64,000 bases of DNA from Salipiger thiooxidans (GCF_900102075.1 NZ_FNAV01000013.1:62001-126000), one strand, 5' to 3'. Shown: positions 7,640-16,495, counted from the first letter of the stretch. Notes: a model not told the origin generated them from the letters alone. Program-made: numbers and translations.

Positions 7640-8626
7640 TCAGCCGAGCGTCAGGATGGTCTGGCCGGTGGTGCGCCGCGCCTCGAGCGTGCGGTGCGCC
7701 TCGGCGACGTCCTCGAGCGGAAAGCGCTGGTCGATGCGGATCTTCACGTCGCCCGCGACCACCTTGCCGAACAGCATCCCGGCCATCTCCTGGCAGGCGG
7801 AATGGTCGGCGATATGGGTGAAAAGCGTCGGCCGCGTCAGCTTGAGCGAGCCCTTCTGGCCGAGGATCCCGAGGTTGAAGTTGTCGACCGGCCCCGAGGC
7901 ATTGCCGAACGAGATCATCATGCCGAGCGGCTTCAGGCTGTCGAGCGAGCCCATGAAGGTGTCCTTGCCCACCGAGTCCATCACCACGTCGACGCCCTTG
8001 CCGTCGGTCAGCTCACGCACCTTCGCGGCCCAGTCCTCGGTCGCGTAGTTGATGCAGGCGTCGGCGCCGTGCTCGAGCGCCAGCGCGCATTTCGCGTCGG
8101 AGCCGGCGGTGCCGATCAGCCGGATGCCCTCTGACTTGGCCCATTGGCAGGCGATCAGCCCGACGCCCCCGGCGGCAGCGTGGAACAGCACCGTGTCCCC
8201 TGCCTTGAGCGGCGTGGTGCGGTGGAAGAGGTACTGCACCGTGAGCCCCTTGAGCATCATCGCGGCGCCTTCCTCGAAGGAAATCGCGTCAGGCAGCTTG
8301 CAGACCTGCGCGGCGGGCATCACCCGCGCCTCGCAATAGGCGCCCGGAGGCGCCGAGGAATAGGCCGCACGGTCGCCGGGCGCGAGGTGGACGACGCCCT
8401 CGCCCACCGCCTCGATGGTGCCCGCGGCCTCCATGCCGAGCGCGTGCGGCAGCGTCATCGGGTAGAGCCCCGAGCGCTGGTAGCAGTCGATGAAGTTCAG
8501 CCCGCAGGCAGCGTGGCGGATGCGGACCTCGCCCGGCCCCGGTTCGCCGACCTCGCGCTCGACCAGCTTGAGGGTCTCGGGCCCGCCGTGTTCCTCGATG
8601 ATCACCGTCTTCGCCATGTCGCTCAT
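7640..8626 (-). CDS. Zinc-independent NADPH:quinone oxidoreductase (Qor-type MDR protein)
   Basis: A 328-residue medium-chain dehydrogenase/reductase without zinc ligands. It has the GroES-like N-terminal half (RIRHAACGLNFIDCYQRSGLYP) and a Rossmann half with the nucleotide-binding HAAAGGVGLIACQWA. The segment GDTVLFHAAAGGVG is characteristic of Qor, which reduces quinones with NADPH in the cytosol. The start at 8626 is preceded by GAGAGGAG and fits the family N-terminus; upstream in-frame residues look non-coding. It is separated from the repair operon by 91 bp and is probably a single-gene unit. Confidence 0.88.
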   Translation of the reverse strand: MSDMAKTVIIEEHGGPETLKLVEREVGEPGPGEVRIRHAACGLNFIDCYQRSGLYPMTLPHALGMEAAGTIEAVGEGVVHLAPGDRAAYSSAPPGAYCEARVMPAAQVCKLPDAISFEEGAAMMLKGLTVQYLFHRTTPLKAGDTVLFHAAAGGVGLIACQWAKSEGIRLIGTAGSDAKCALALEHGADACINYATEDWAAKVRELTDGKGVDVVMDSVGKDTFMGSLDSLKPLGMMISFGNASGPVDNFNLGILGQKGSLKLTRPTLFTHIADHSACQEMAGMLFGKVVAGDVKIRIDQRFPLEDVAEAHRTLEARRTTGQTILTLG

Positions 8627-8871
8627 GCTGCGCTCCTCTCCTGTTCGTAAGATGCGGTTTCGGGGCGAACCCTGCGCTGTCACCCCCGCCGGCACAAGGG
8701 CCAAGGTTGCGCGGCCGGGACCGGACCGAAACATACAACGGGACGTGAATGCGTTTTCGAAAGATCCGTGCTAGACTGCGCTAATGCGGCGCCGGTCGGT
8801 CTGGCCATCGGCGCATTGGGCCGGACCCGACTTGGCGCGTCACGCCACGCCACGCCAAAGGGAGGAGACCC

Positions 8872-9726
8872 ATGGCCCAGACCATCGGAAATCCGCTGTC
8901 TTGGACAGCGCAGCAACTGGGCGGGGCGGGCAGCCACCTCGCCGCCGCCTCGCGCGAGATCGGCAGTCACGACCTCACGCCCCCCCGGGTCCGCTACATG
9001 GACATGTCCGACATCGGCGACTCCCTGCGCGCCGGCTGGGCGGATTTCCAGGCCTGCCGCACCGACGTCATGGCCATCGTGCTGGTCTACCCGGTGATGG
9101 GGCTTCTGCTCATGGGGCTGGGCCTGCAACTGTCTCTGGTGCCCCTGCTCTTCCCGCTGATCTCGGGCTTCGCGATCCTCGGCCCCGTCGCCGCGGTCGG
9201 GCTCTACGAGATGAGCCGGCAGCGAGAGATGGGCGAGGCGCCCCGCTGGGGGCAGGCCTTCGCGGTGATGCGCTCGCCCGGATTCGGGGCGGTGCTGGTC
9301 ATGGGGCTTTATCTCGCGGCCCTGTTCATGGCCTGGATGCTGGTCGCGGCCGGGATCCACGCCCTGACCATGGGCGCCGACACGACCACGGGCCTCATGG
9401 CCTTCCTGTCGCAGGTGTTCGGCACGCCGGGCGGCTGGACGATGATCGTGCTGGGCTGCGGCGTGGGCTTCCTGTTCGCGCTGGGGGCGCTGGCCACTTC
9501 GGTCGTGTCCTTCCCGCTGGTGCTCGACCGCCATGTCGGCGCACCGGTGGCGGTGGCGACCTCGATTCAGGTGCTGAAGAAGAACCCGGTCGTGACGCTG
9601 GCATGGGGGGCCACGGTGGCCGCGCTGCTGGTGCTGGCGGCGATCCCGCTGATGCTGGGCTTCATCGTAGTGCTGCCGGTGCTTGGCCACGCGACGTGGC
9701 ACTTCTACCGCCGCGCGGTCTACTGA
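8872..9726 (+). CDS. DUF2189 integral membrane protein
   Basis: A 284-residue protein with a polar N-terminal part up to about residue 60 and then about six hydrophobic segments, among them VMAIVLVYPVMGLLLMGLGL and later ALLVLAAIPLMLGFIVVLPV. DSLRAGWADFQ before the first helix and the GLYEMSRQREMGEAPRWGQAF loop are typical of the DUF2189 family, whose function is unknown; cytochrome-oxidase-linked contexts occur in other species. The start has a strong AGGGAGGAG. It is transcribed alone, between two oppositely oriented quinone oxidoreductase genes, with a short hairpin after the stop. Confidence 0.85.
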   Translation: MAQTIGNPLSWTAQQLGGAGSHLAAASREIGSHDLTPPRVRYMDMSDIGDSLRAGWADFQACRTDVMAIVLVYPVMGLLLMGLGLQLSLVPLLFPLISGFAILGPVAAVGLYEMSRQREMGEAPRWGQAFAVMRSPGFGAVLVMGLYLAALFMAWMLVAAGIHALTMGADTTTGLMAFLSQVFGTPGGWTMIVLGCGVGFLFALGALATSVVSFPLVLDRHVGAPVAVATSIQVLKKNPVVTLAWGATVAALLVLAAIPLMLGFIVVLPVLGHATWHFYRRAVY

Positions 9727-9747
9727 CGGCCTGCAGAGGCTTTACGA

Positions 9748-9765
9748 GGGCGGCTGTAGCCGCCC
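9748..9765. terminator. Hairpin downstream of DUF2189 gene (possible terminator)
   Basis: GGGCGGCT (9748-9755) pairs perfectly with AGCCGCCC (9758-9765) around a tiny loop, 22 bp after the DUF2189 stop. No T-tract follows, so intrinsic termination is uncertain. Confidence 0.4.
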
Positions 9766-9785
9766 CCGACGCCTCGGGCGAGGTT

Positions 9786-9827
9786 TTCCGGCCCACGTCT
9801 TCCGGCCCAAGTCTTCAGACCCAAGCC
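9786..9827. repeat. Three tandem 14-bp repeats
   Basis: TTCCGGCCCACGTC (9786-9799), TTCCGGCCCAAGTC (9800-9813) and TTCAGACCCAAGCC (9814-9827) are adjacent degenerate copies of one unit. They lie between the convergent DUF2189 and quinone-oxidoreductase genes. No function is apparent; slipped-strand expansion is a simple explanation. Confidence 0.65.
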
Positions 9828-9853
9828 TCAGATCAGGGTCTCAGACCACCGCC

Positions 9854-10837
9854 TCAGGCGACCTTGAGGACGATCTTGCCGATGTGGCCCGAGCGCTCCA
9901 TGTGGGCATGCGCCTTCGAGGCCTCGTCGAGCGCGTAGACCGAATCCATCACCGGCGCGACGCGTCCGGACTCGAGCAGCGGCCAGACCGTCTTGCGCAG
10001 GGCCTCGGCGATGCGCGCCTTGGCCAGGTCGCTCTGCGGCCGCAGGGTCGAGCCGGTGATGGTCAGGCGCCGCGTCATCACCTGCGCGAAGTTCAGCTCG
10101 ACCTTGGGCCCCTGCAGGAAGGCGATCTGCACCAGCCGGCCCTCGTCCGCCAGCGCCTTGACGTTGCGCGGCAGGTAGTCTCCGCCCACCATGTCGAGGA
10201 TCAGGTTCGCCCCGCCCTCTTCCCGCAAGACCGAGACGAAATCCTCGTCGCGGTAGTTGATCGCCCGCTCGGCGCCGAGCGCGAGGCAGGCATTACACTT
10301 CTCGGGCGAGCCCGCCGCGGCGAAGACCCGGGCGCCGAAGGCCGAGGCAAGCTGGATCGCCGTCGTGCCGATGCCGGACGAGCCGCCGTGCACGAGGAAT
10401 CGCTCGCCCGCCTGCAGGCCCCCGCGCTCGAAGACGTTGGTCCAGACGGTATAGAAGGTCTCGGGCAGGCAGGCCGCCTCGCGCAGGTCCATGCCGGCGG
10501 GCACCGGCAGGCAATGGGCGGCGGGCGTCGCCACGTATTCCGCGTAGCCGCCGCCGGGCAGCAACGCGCAGACCGCGTCGCCGACGGCGGGCCAGCGCAC
10601 GCCGGGTCCCACGGCCACGACCTCGCCCGAGGCTTCGAGCCCCGGCAGGTCGCTCGCGCCCTTGGGCGGCGCATAGCTTCCGGCCCGCTGCAGCGCGTCG
10701 GGGCGGTTCACCCCCGCCCAGGCCACGCGGATCACCACTTCGCCGTGCCTCGCCACCGGCACGGGCCGGGTCGTCGCGCGCAGCATTTCGGGGCCGCCGG
10801 GTTCGGAAATCTCGACGGCGCGCATGGTGTCAGTCAT
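9854..10837 (-). CDS. NAD(P)H quinone oxidoreductase, PIG3 family
   Basis: A 327-residue zinc-free MDR enzyme of the PIG3/TP53I3 type. GroES-like part: VIRVAWAGVNRPDALQRAG and YAPPKGASDLPGLEASGEVV; cofactor-binding motif: VHGGSSGIGTTAIQLA. It would reduce quinones or enones with NADPH. It begins 9 bp after the stop of the COQ9 gene and its ribosome-binding region overlaps that stop, so the two are cotranscribed. The pairing with a ubiquinone-biosynthesis protein makes a quinone-related role plausible, which is inference. Confidence 0.88.
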   Translation of the reverse strand: MTDTMRAVEISEPGGPEMLRATTRPVPVARHGEVVIRVAWAGVNRPDALQRAGSYAPPKGASDLPGLEASGEVVAVGPGVRWPAVGDAVCALLPGGGYAEYVATPAAHCLPVPAGMDLREAACLPETFYTVWTNVFERGGLQAGERFLVHGGSSGIGTTAIQLASAFGARVFAAAGSPEKCNACLALGAERAINYRDEDFVSVLREEGGANLILDMVGGDYLPRNVKALADEGRLVQIAFLQGPKVELNFAQVMTRRLTITGSTLRPQSDLAKARIAEALRKTVWPLLESGRVAPVMDSVYALDEASKAHAHMERSGHIGKIVLKVA

Positions 10838-10846
10838 GGGGTGTCC

Positions 10847-11533
10847 TTATCTGGGAGCGGTCCAGCCGCCCGGCAAATCGCTCTCGCGCGCGGATCGTGG
10901 CGCGCGAATATTGCTTAACACCCGCTCCGGCCCGGCGAAAACCCGTTTCAGCAGGGGATTCTCGCGCACCTTCGCCTTGGTCTTCTCGATCCGCATCACG
11001 TCCTCGATGCGGCGGTCGAGGAAGTCCCACGTCGCCTGATGGTCGATCGAATCGTCGCCGAGCCAGAACAGCACGGTCGAGGAATAGACGCCGCTCAGGG
11101 TGGCGCGCTTGGTGTACCAGTTGAAGTCGCGCGCGGTGTCGCCGAGCGCGCCCCAGATGCGGTCCGCGGTGCCCCAGATCAGCTTGGCACCGTCGGGCGC
11201 ATAGAGCGGCAGGGCAAAGAGCGTGGTGCCGCGGCGCACCGCCTCGCGGTCGTCCACGACCTCGATCCGGGTGCGGATGGCGCGCGCGACCTTGTCGCGG
11301 TAGCGCAGTCCTTCGTCGTCCGCCTGCGCCAGCCTCGCGGCCATCGCGTCGTCTCCGCGCCGGTGGAAAGCGATCGCCATATCGACGGCTCCGCGGGGGA
11401 AGAGCCCGCGCGCCACGACCGGATCGACGCCGGCGTCGGTCACTGCGGCCCTGAAGGTCGTCTCCGACCAGCCGTCGAAGGCGACATGGTTCAACGCCGC
11501 ATCCAGCAGGCGGGTGGCTGTATCATCTGTCAT
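10847..11533 (-). CDS. COQ9-family ubiquinone biosynthesis protein
   Basis: A 228-residue protein with a TetR-like helical N-terminus (RLLDAALNHVAFDGWSETTF and DAGVDPVVARGLFPRGAVDM) followed by the COQ9 lipid-binding fold containing LPLYAPDGAKLIWGTADRIW and DFNWYTKRATLSGVYSSTVL. COQ9 proteins bind lipids and assist the COQ7 hydroxylase in ubiquinone synthesis in mitochondria and Alphaproteobacteria. It is first in a pair with a quinone oxidoreductase. The ATG at 11533 has GAAGGAGAGG in front. Its control region is shared with the divergent rpsU. Confidence 0.92.
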   Translation of the reverse strand: MTDDTATRLLDAALNHVAFDGWSETTFRAAVTDAGVDPVVARGLFPRGAVDMAIAFHRRGDDAMAARLAQADDEGLRYRDKVARAIRTRIEVVDDREAVRRGTTLFALPLYAPDGAKLIWGTADRIWGALGDTARDFNWYTKRATLSGVYSSTVLFWLGDDSIDHQATWDFLDRRIEDVMRIEKTKAKVRENPLLKRVFAGPERVLSNIRAPRSARESDLPGGWTAPR

Positions 11534-11566
11534 GTGGCCTCTCCTTCGACTCTATAACTAGAAGCC

Positions 11567-11595
11567 TAGACAATTTCGCCAAGCCTTGCTATGAG
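11567..11595 (+). promoter_or_regulatory. Candidate promoter of rpsU
   Basis: TAGACA (11567-11572), 17-bp spacer, TATGAG (11590-11595), followed by about 50 nt of leader before the rpsU ATG at 11649. Match is 5/6 and 4/6 to the sigma-70 consensus. Confidence 0.45.
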
Positions 11596-11634
11596 GCGGC
11601 TTCCTGCAATTCCTTGCAACTCAAACTTAGAAAG

Positions 11635-11648
11635 GTGGTGAAAACCAC
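11635..11648 (+). promoter_or_regulatory. Hairpin abutting the rpsU start codon
   Basis: GTGGT (11635-11639), GAAA tetraloop, ACCAC (11644-11648), immediately followed by the ATG. The stem touches the Shine-Dalgarno AAAGG (11631-11635). A GNRA-capped stem against the start codon could modulate ribosome binding, as in autogenous control of ribosomal protein genes; this is inference. Confidence 0.5.
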
Positions 11649-11855
11649 ATGCAGGTTAGTGTTCGCGACAACAACGTCGATCAGGCGCTCCGCGCTCTGA
11701 AGAAGAAGCTGCAGCGTGAAGGCGTGTTCCGTGAAATGAAGCTTCGGCAACATTTCGAGAAGCCGTCCGAAAAGAAAGCGCGCGAAAAGGCAGAGGCAGT
11801 TCGCCGTGCCCGCAAGCTGGCGCGCAAGAAGGCCCAGCGCGAAGGTCTCCTCTGA
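11649..11855 (+). CDS. rpsU: 30S ribosomal protein S21
   Basis: A 68-residue basic protein of the small ribosomal subunit, involved in start-site selection. [40 protein letters not shown] and the Arg/Lys-rich tail are the standard alphaproteobacterial S21 sequence. The gene has its own promoter-like element, a structured leader and a terminator, so it is monocistronic. It is divergent from the COQ9 gene. Confidence 0.98.
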   Translation: MQVSVRDNNVDQALRALKKKLQREGVFREMKLRQHFEKPSEKKAREKAEAVRRARKLARKKAQREGLL

Positions 11856-11904
11856 GATCAGCGCAAAGGTCAGGCAGCTGACCTTCCGACACGATGAGAA
11901 GACG

Positions 11905-11940
11905 ACCCCCGGGGCCTGGCCTTTCGGGGGTTTGTCATTT
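11905..11940 (+). terminator. Rho-independent terminator of rpsU
   Basis: ACCCCC (11905-11910) pairs with GGGGGT (11926-11931), followed by TTGTCATTTT. An inner GGCC pairing may extend it. It lies 50 bp after the rpsU stop. Confidence 0.7.
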
Positions 11941-12066
11941 TGTGAACCCGGGCATATAGCGCTTCGGGAACTTCCCCTCTAGGTTGCACATTGTTAAAGG
12001 TAGGCTCCGCGCGTCTGGCGGGCCGGCCACCGCAATGCGGCAAGACATCCTCCGAATGGGGTTCCC

Positions 12067-13395
12067 GTGACCGAGAGCGATTTCATCTGGATCCTGATCC
12101 TCGTGCTGACGGCTGCAGCACTGACGCTGTACCTGCGCTCGGGTCACCGCACGCCGGCGCGGCGTGGCGGCGACGGGCGCACCCACGAGGCGCCCGAGGA
12201 TGCCCGGCCGAGCGGCCCGCCCGAGGTCTGGGTCGCGGATCTGCAGAGCAGCCTGCCGCCGATGCCGCGGATCACCTCCCGGCGCGGCTCCCGGGCTGCC
12301 GAGGCCGAGCTCGACGGGGATGACGAGGGTGACGCCCCCGCCCCCGCCAAGGACGTTCGCACGACCCGCTACTGGGTGCAGCGGGTGTTCTTCGGCACCG
12401 ACCGTGCCGTCGAGGCCATGGACGAGCACGGTGCCGACTTCGGCAACCGTCGCGCCGGGCGCCTGACACTGGGCCACACCGACATCACCATCCCGCGCGA
12501 GGCCCACCGCGAGGGCCGCATCGAGCGCCCCACGGAGTACGGCTTCTTCAGCGTCACGCTGCGCCGCAAGGCCTGCGACCCCGAGCACCATTTCACCGTG
12601 CTCAAGACCGAGATCCTGTCCGAACCCGCTTTCATGGCCATGGCCTCGCACGTGGCCGAGGGAGCCGAGCGCTTCGCCCACACCGCCTTCGTCTTCATTC
12701 ACGGCTTCAACACCACCTTCGCCGACGCCACCTTCCGCGCCGCGCAGCTGGCCCATGACCTCGGTTTCGACGGGCCCGCCTTTGCCTACAGCTGGCCCTC
12801 GGACGGCGAGACCCAGGACTACGCCTCCGATCTCGAGAGCGCCCGCAATGCCGGCGGCTTCATGGACCGCTTCCTCGAGCTGGTGTTCGAGACCCCGGGC
12901 GTCGAGAAGGTGCACGTCATCGCGCATTCCATGGGGAACGCGGCGCTCGAGGCGCTGCTGACCCGCGCGGGCACCCGGCTCGGGCAGCGCGGGCAGGCCA
13001 TCGGGCAGCTCGTGCTTGCAGCACCCGACCTCGACGCGGGCAGCTTCGAGACCATGGCCGGCCATTTCACCGCCGCCGCCAAGGGGATCACTCTCTACGC
13101 CTGCGCCTCGGACCGGGCGCTGCTGGCCTCGCAGCAGGGGCGCGACACCTACCGGAGGCTCGGCGACGTCGGCCCCGACGGGCCGGTGGTGGTGCAGGGC
13201 ATCGACTCGATCGACGTGACGCCGGTGGGCTCGGACCTGTTCTCGCTGAACCGCAACGCCTATGCGCAGGACCGCGGGCTGCTCGACGATCTGGGCGCGC
13301 TGTTCTCGACCGGCCAGCGCCCGCCCGGCCGCCGCCTCAGCAAGCTGACCGAGGTCGCGGGGCCGCGCGGCATCTACTGGCGGATGGCGCGCTGA
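12067..13395 (+). CDS. Membrane-anchored DUF900 alpha/beta hydrolase
   Basis: A 442-residue protein starting with GTG. Residues 5-25 (FIWILILVLTAAALTLYL) form a signal anchor, followed by a low-complexity linker to about residue 100. The DUF900 core follows: RVFFGTDRAVEA, FVFIHGFNTTFADATFRAAQ (oxyanion region), YSWPSDGETQDYASD, and the nucleophile elbow VHVIAHSMGN with Ser288. A lipase/esterase-like activity at the membrane is likely; no substrate can be assigned. No in-frame ATG lies upstream, so GTG at 12067 is the natural start. The gene stands alone. Confidence 0.87.
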   Translation: MTESDFIWILILVLTAAALTLYLRSGHRTPARRGGDGRTHEAPEDARPSGPPEVWVADLQSSLPPMPRITSRRGSRAAEAELDGDDEGDAPAPAKDVRTTRYWVQRVFFGTDRAVEAMDEHGADFGNRRAGRLTLGHTDITIPREAHREGRIERPTEYGFFSVTLRRKACDPEHHFTVLKTEILSEPAFMAMASHVAEGAERFAHTAFVFIHGFNTTFADATFRAAQLAHDLGFDGPAFAYSWPSDGETQDYASDLESARNAGGFMDRFLELVFETPGVEKVHVIAHSMGNAALEALLTRAGTRLGQRGQAIGQLVLAAPDLDAGSFETMAGHFTAAAKGITLYACASDRALLASQQGRDTYRRLGDVGPDGPVVVQGIDSIDVTPVGSDLFSLNRNAYAQDRGLLDDLGALFSTGQRPPGRRLSKLTEVAGPRGIYWRMAR

Positions 13396-13473
13396 GCCCC
13401 TCCCTTCCGGGCCCCGGCCAAAATTCGGCACAAGGCTGAATCCCGGCGAGCAAATCCCTGCGAACAAGAAAAG

Positions 13474-13497
13474 GCCCCCGGTCCGAAGGCCGGGGGC
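13474..13497 (-). terminator. Terminator of the D,D-carboxypeptidase gene
   Basis: GCCCCCGG (13474-13481) pairs with CCGGGGGC (13490-13497). On the minus strand the stem is followed by CTTTTCTTGTTCG, a U-rich tail, so it serves the minus-strand gene that stops at 13557. Confidence 0.8.
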
Positions 13498-13556
13498 AGC
13501 AGTTCTGTCTTCGTAGTCTCGTGCGGCGCGTTCGCCGTCACGTCGTGGGTATCGGA

Positions 13557-15116
13557 TCAGCTCGGGCCGATCATGAAACAGGTGACCTGTCGGGCCTGAA
13601 GGCGGCGGCAGGCAAGGTCTGCGGTCTCGCGCGAGAGGCCCATGAAGTTGGCGTCGAAGCCGCTGGAACGGTTGACCACTTTGCGCAGCGAGCCGTCCAG
13701 CGTGGCGGTCTCCATCAGCGCGGTCTTAAGCAGCACCTTCTCGGCGGCGTAGCGGCTCGGGTAGCGGCCGACGTTGATGCCCCAGTGACGCCCGCCCGAG
13801 GTCGAGACGCGGGTCACGACTTCCTGCTCCTCAACCGGAGCGACGGCGGCAACGGTCTCGACGGTGGCCGCGACGGCGGCACCCGGCGCCGCTGCGGGCG
13901 TGGAGGCGGCGAAGGCCACGATGCCCTGCGGGCGCCGCACTGGCTTGATCGAGGAATCCGGTGCGACCTGAGAGGCATCCGCCAGCGTCACGGGCGCGGC
14001 GGCGACCGGCGAGGCGGCCTGCTGCTCGGCGGTCTGCACCGCGGCCAGCACAGTCTCGATGTCCCCCTCGACGCTTGCCACCAGCGGCGCGACATCGCTG
14101 CCGCTCGGACCGGTGGGGCCGGGCCGGGCCTGCGGACGCAGGCTGCGGTTCACGGCTGCGGCGACGACGCGAATCGTCTTGCCACGGGCGCCGTCCGGGC
14201 TCGGGTCGGCGGTCTGCGCGACGATGACCTCGCCCAGCCCGCGGTTACCGAGGTAGGGCGGCAGGCCCGGCTTGCGCAGCGCCACCCGCGTCTTGGCGCG
14301 CTTGAACCCGAGGTCCATGAGCTGCGCCACCTTGGCGTTGCGCGCCGCGGTGGAGGCGCCCCCGAAGACGGTGGTGATCACGCGTTCCTGCCCGCGCTCG
14401 GCGGAGGCCACAAGGTTGAAGCCCGCGGCCCGGGTGTAGCCGGTCTTGATGCCGTCGGCACCCTTGTAGGAGCCGAGGAAGCGGCGGTTGGTGTTGGCCA
14501 CCTCGCGCACGCCGGCGCTCGTCGAGATCCGCGAGAACAGGTTGTAGTACTGCGGGTAGTCGTAGACCATGTGGCGCCCGAGGATGCTCATGTCACGCGC
14601 GGTGGACATGTGCCCCGACTCGGTCAGGCCGTTGGCGTTCTTGAAGGTCGAGCGGGTCATCCCGAGCGCCTTCGCCGTGCGGTTCATCCGCCGCGCAAAG
14701 GCCGCTTCCGAGCCCGCGATGGCCTCGCCGATGGCGGTCGCCGCGTCGTTCGCCGACTTCACCGCCGCCGCCCGCACGAGGTAGCGCAGCTTGATCTTCT
14801 GACCTTCGCGCAGCCCCAGCTTGGAGGGCGGCTCGGAGGCCGCGTTGCGCGACACGGTCACCACGGAGTCCATGGTGATTTCGCCATGCTCCACCGCCTC
14901 GAAAGCGATGTAGAGCGTCATCATCTTGGTGAGCGATGCGGGGTGAAGCGGAGTATCCGCATTCTCCGAATGGAGCACCTCGCCAGACCTGGCATCCATC
15001 ACCATCGCCGCAAAGGGCGCGGCCATGGCACTTAGCGGCATTGCCGCAAGCATCACGATTGCCAGAATAAATTGCAGGCCTGCTCGGCCCGGCCACTGCC
15101 TACGCCGTCCCGTCAC
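13557..15116 (-). CDS. D-alanyl-D-alanine carboxypeptidase with C-terminal SPOR domain
   Basis: A 519-residue periplasmic penicillin-binding protein of the PBP5/6 family that trims pentapeptide side chains of peptidoglycan. A signal peptide covers about residues 1-32. The active-site motifs are SLTK (Ser61, Lys64), SAN (121-123) and KTG (224-226), all intact. A Pro/Ala-rich linker leads to a SPOR domain at about 440-519 (HWGINVGRYPSRYAAEKVLL), which binds denuded septal glycan and would place the enzyme at the division site. A terminator follows. The SPOR fusion is common in Alphaproteobacteria but absent from Escherichia coli DacA. Confidence 0.93.
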   Translation of the reverse strand: MTGRRRQWPGRAGLQFILAIVMLAAMPLSAMAAPFAAMVMDARSGEVLHSENADTPLHPASLTKMMTLYIAFEAVEHGEITMDSVVTVSRNAASEPPSKLGLREGQKIKLRYLVRAAAVKSANDAATAIGEAIAGSEAAFARRMNRTAKALGMTRSTFKNANGLTESGHMSTARDMSILGRHMVYDYPQYYNLFSRISTSAGVREVANTNRRFLGSYKGADGIKTGYTRAAGFNLVASAERGQERVITTVFGGASTAARNAKVAQLMDLGFKRAKTRVALRKPGLPPYLGNRGLGEVIVAQTADPSPDGARGKTIRVVAAAVNRSLRPQARPGPTGPSGSDVAPLVASVEGDIETVLAAVQTAEQQAASPVAAAPVTLADASQVAPDSSIKPVRRPQGIVAFAASTPAAAPGAAVAATVETVAAVAPVEEQEVVTRVSTSGGRHWGINVGRYPSRYAAEKVLLKTALMETATLDGSLRKVVNRSSGFDANFMGLSRETADLACRRLQARQVTCFMIGPS

Positions 15117-15337
15117 GGTATCCGCCTTCTACTGCCTCGTGTCCCCGGCTGTTTTTTATCCGGTGGACTTGTTCTGCTTCGGAGAAGCGTAGCACGGGAT
15201 CTGCTTCAAAGAAACCCGGCAATTCCTTGATATTTTGCCCGAATTTGCCGCAGGAAAACCAACATATAGGGCGTGGGCGGCGACCGCCCCCTAGACGTGC
15301 CACCCGCACTGTTGGCGTGCTATTGATTCGTTTTTAA

Positions 15338-16036
15338 TCAACCTATACGAGAAACAAGGGCGCACAGGCCCCCGAGATCCGGCAATTCCGCAAAGCGCGG
15401 ATGGTCGGGCTTGTCATCCATCTCGAGCCCCCAGACGAGGTCATGCGGCACGTAGACGCCCCAGCCCCCGGCCGCGATGGCCGGGTTCACGTCGGACTTG
15501 AGCGAATTGCCCACCATCATCGACGCCTCGGCCCCTCCGGGAGACCGCCCGAAGATCCGGCCATAGGTCTCGCTTCGCTTGTCCGAGACGATCTCGACCG
15601 CATCGAAGCAGTCCCCCAGCCCCGACTGCGCCAGCTTGCGTTCCTGGTGGAGCAGGTCGCCCTTGGTGATCAGCACGAGGTAATGATCCTCGGCCAGCGC
15701 CTCGACGGCCTCGCGGGCATGGGGCAGCAGCTCGATCGGGTGGTTCAGCATGTCCTGCCCGGCCGCCAGCAGCTCCGAGATCACCGAGCCCGGCACCTTG
15801 CCCTCGGTCACCTCGATGGCGGTCTCGATCATCGACAGCACGAAGCCCTTCACGCCGAAACCGTAGTGGCCGATGTTGCGCTTCTCGGCCTCCAGAAGGC
15901 GCGAGCCCAAATGTTCGGCGTCTGCATGATCCGCGAGCAGCTCCGCGAATCGTTGCTGGGTCAGGTGGAAGAAACGCTCGTTGTGCCAGAGCGTGTCATC
16001 CGCATCGAAAGCTATTGTTTGCAATTTCCGGTTCAT
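15338..16036 (-). CDS. HAD-superfamily phosphohydrolase (YjjG-like)
   Basis: A 232-residue cytosolic HAD hydrolase. Motif I is FDADDTLWHNE near the N-terminus (nucleophile and acid aspartates), motif II is LVLITKGD and the later MMVGNSLKSDVNPAIAAGG holds the metal-binding acidic residue. The helical cap between motifs I and II is of the YjjG/house-cleaning nucleotidase type. The substrate is unknown. The gene is divergent from clpS with 96 bp between the starts. A weak TTGATT/AATCAA inverted repeat lies at its 3' end. Confidence 0.87.
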   Translation of the reverse strand: MNRKLQTIAFDADDTLWHNERFFHLTQQRFAELLADHADAEHLGSRLLEAEKRNIGHYGFGVKGFVLSMIETAIEVTEGKVPGSVISELLAAGQDMLNHPIELLPHAREAVEALAEDHYLVLITKGDLLHQERKLAQSGLGDCFDAVEIVSDKRSETYGRIFGRSPGGAEASMMVGNSLKSDVNPAIAAGGWGVYVPHDLVWGLEMDDKPDHPRFAELPDLGGLCALVSRIG

Positions 16037-16132
16037 ATGGGAGAGACTCCTTCCAGCGACCCTTCCCTCGCGCGCCGCTCCGAATTATATAGACGCTTCG
16101 AACCCTGAACCGCAAAGCGCCTTGAAGCCGAG

Positions 16133-16495
16133 ATGACCATCACCATCACGGAAATGCCGATCCGCCTCGCCAACACGCCGTCCTTCGACGACGGGGATGG
16201 CAGCGACGCGGACGTGGTCGTCCAGACCAAGCCGAAAACCAAGCGCCCGCCGCTCTACAAGGTGCTCCTGCTGAACGACGATTACACTCCGATGGAGTTC
16301 GTCGTGCACGTGCTGGAGCGTTTCTTTGGCATGAGCCACGCGCAGGCGTTCGAAATCATGCTCACGGTGCACAAGAAGGGCGTCGCCGTCGTCGGCGTCT
16401 TCAGCCACGAGATTGCAGAGACCAAGGTTGGCCAGGTGATGGACTTCGCCCGCCGCCACCAGCACCCGCTGCAGTGCACCATGGAAAAGGAGTAG
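16133..16495 (+). CDS. clpS: ATP-dependent Clp protease adaptor ClpS
   Basis: A 120-residue N-end-rule adaptor that hands substrates with bulky N-terminal residues to ClpAP. A variable N-terminal tail (1-38) is followed by the core: [20 protein letters not shown], the substrate-binding pocket NDDYTPM, and [20 protein letters not shown]. It is followed after 24 bp by an rsmC-like gene, and the next genes are on the same strand. ClpA is not in the window. Confidence 0.96.
   Translation: MTITITEMPIRLANTPSFDDGDGSDADVVVQTKPKTKRPPLYKVLLLNDDYTPMEFVVHVLERFFGMSHAQAFEIMLTVHKKGVAVVGVFSHEIAETKVGQVMDFARRHQHPLQCTMEKE

Noticed and set aside
15100-15309. 69-codon frame between the carboxypeptidase and HAD genes
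   Set aside because: It overlaps the carboxypeptidase start and its leader; no coding signal or domain.
15323-15341. FnrL box (TTGAT-N4-ATCAA)
   Set aside because: TTGAT and ATCAA are separated by 9 bases, not 4; it is more likely a short hairpin at the end of the HAD gene.
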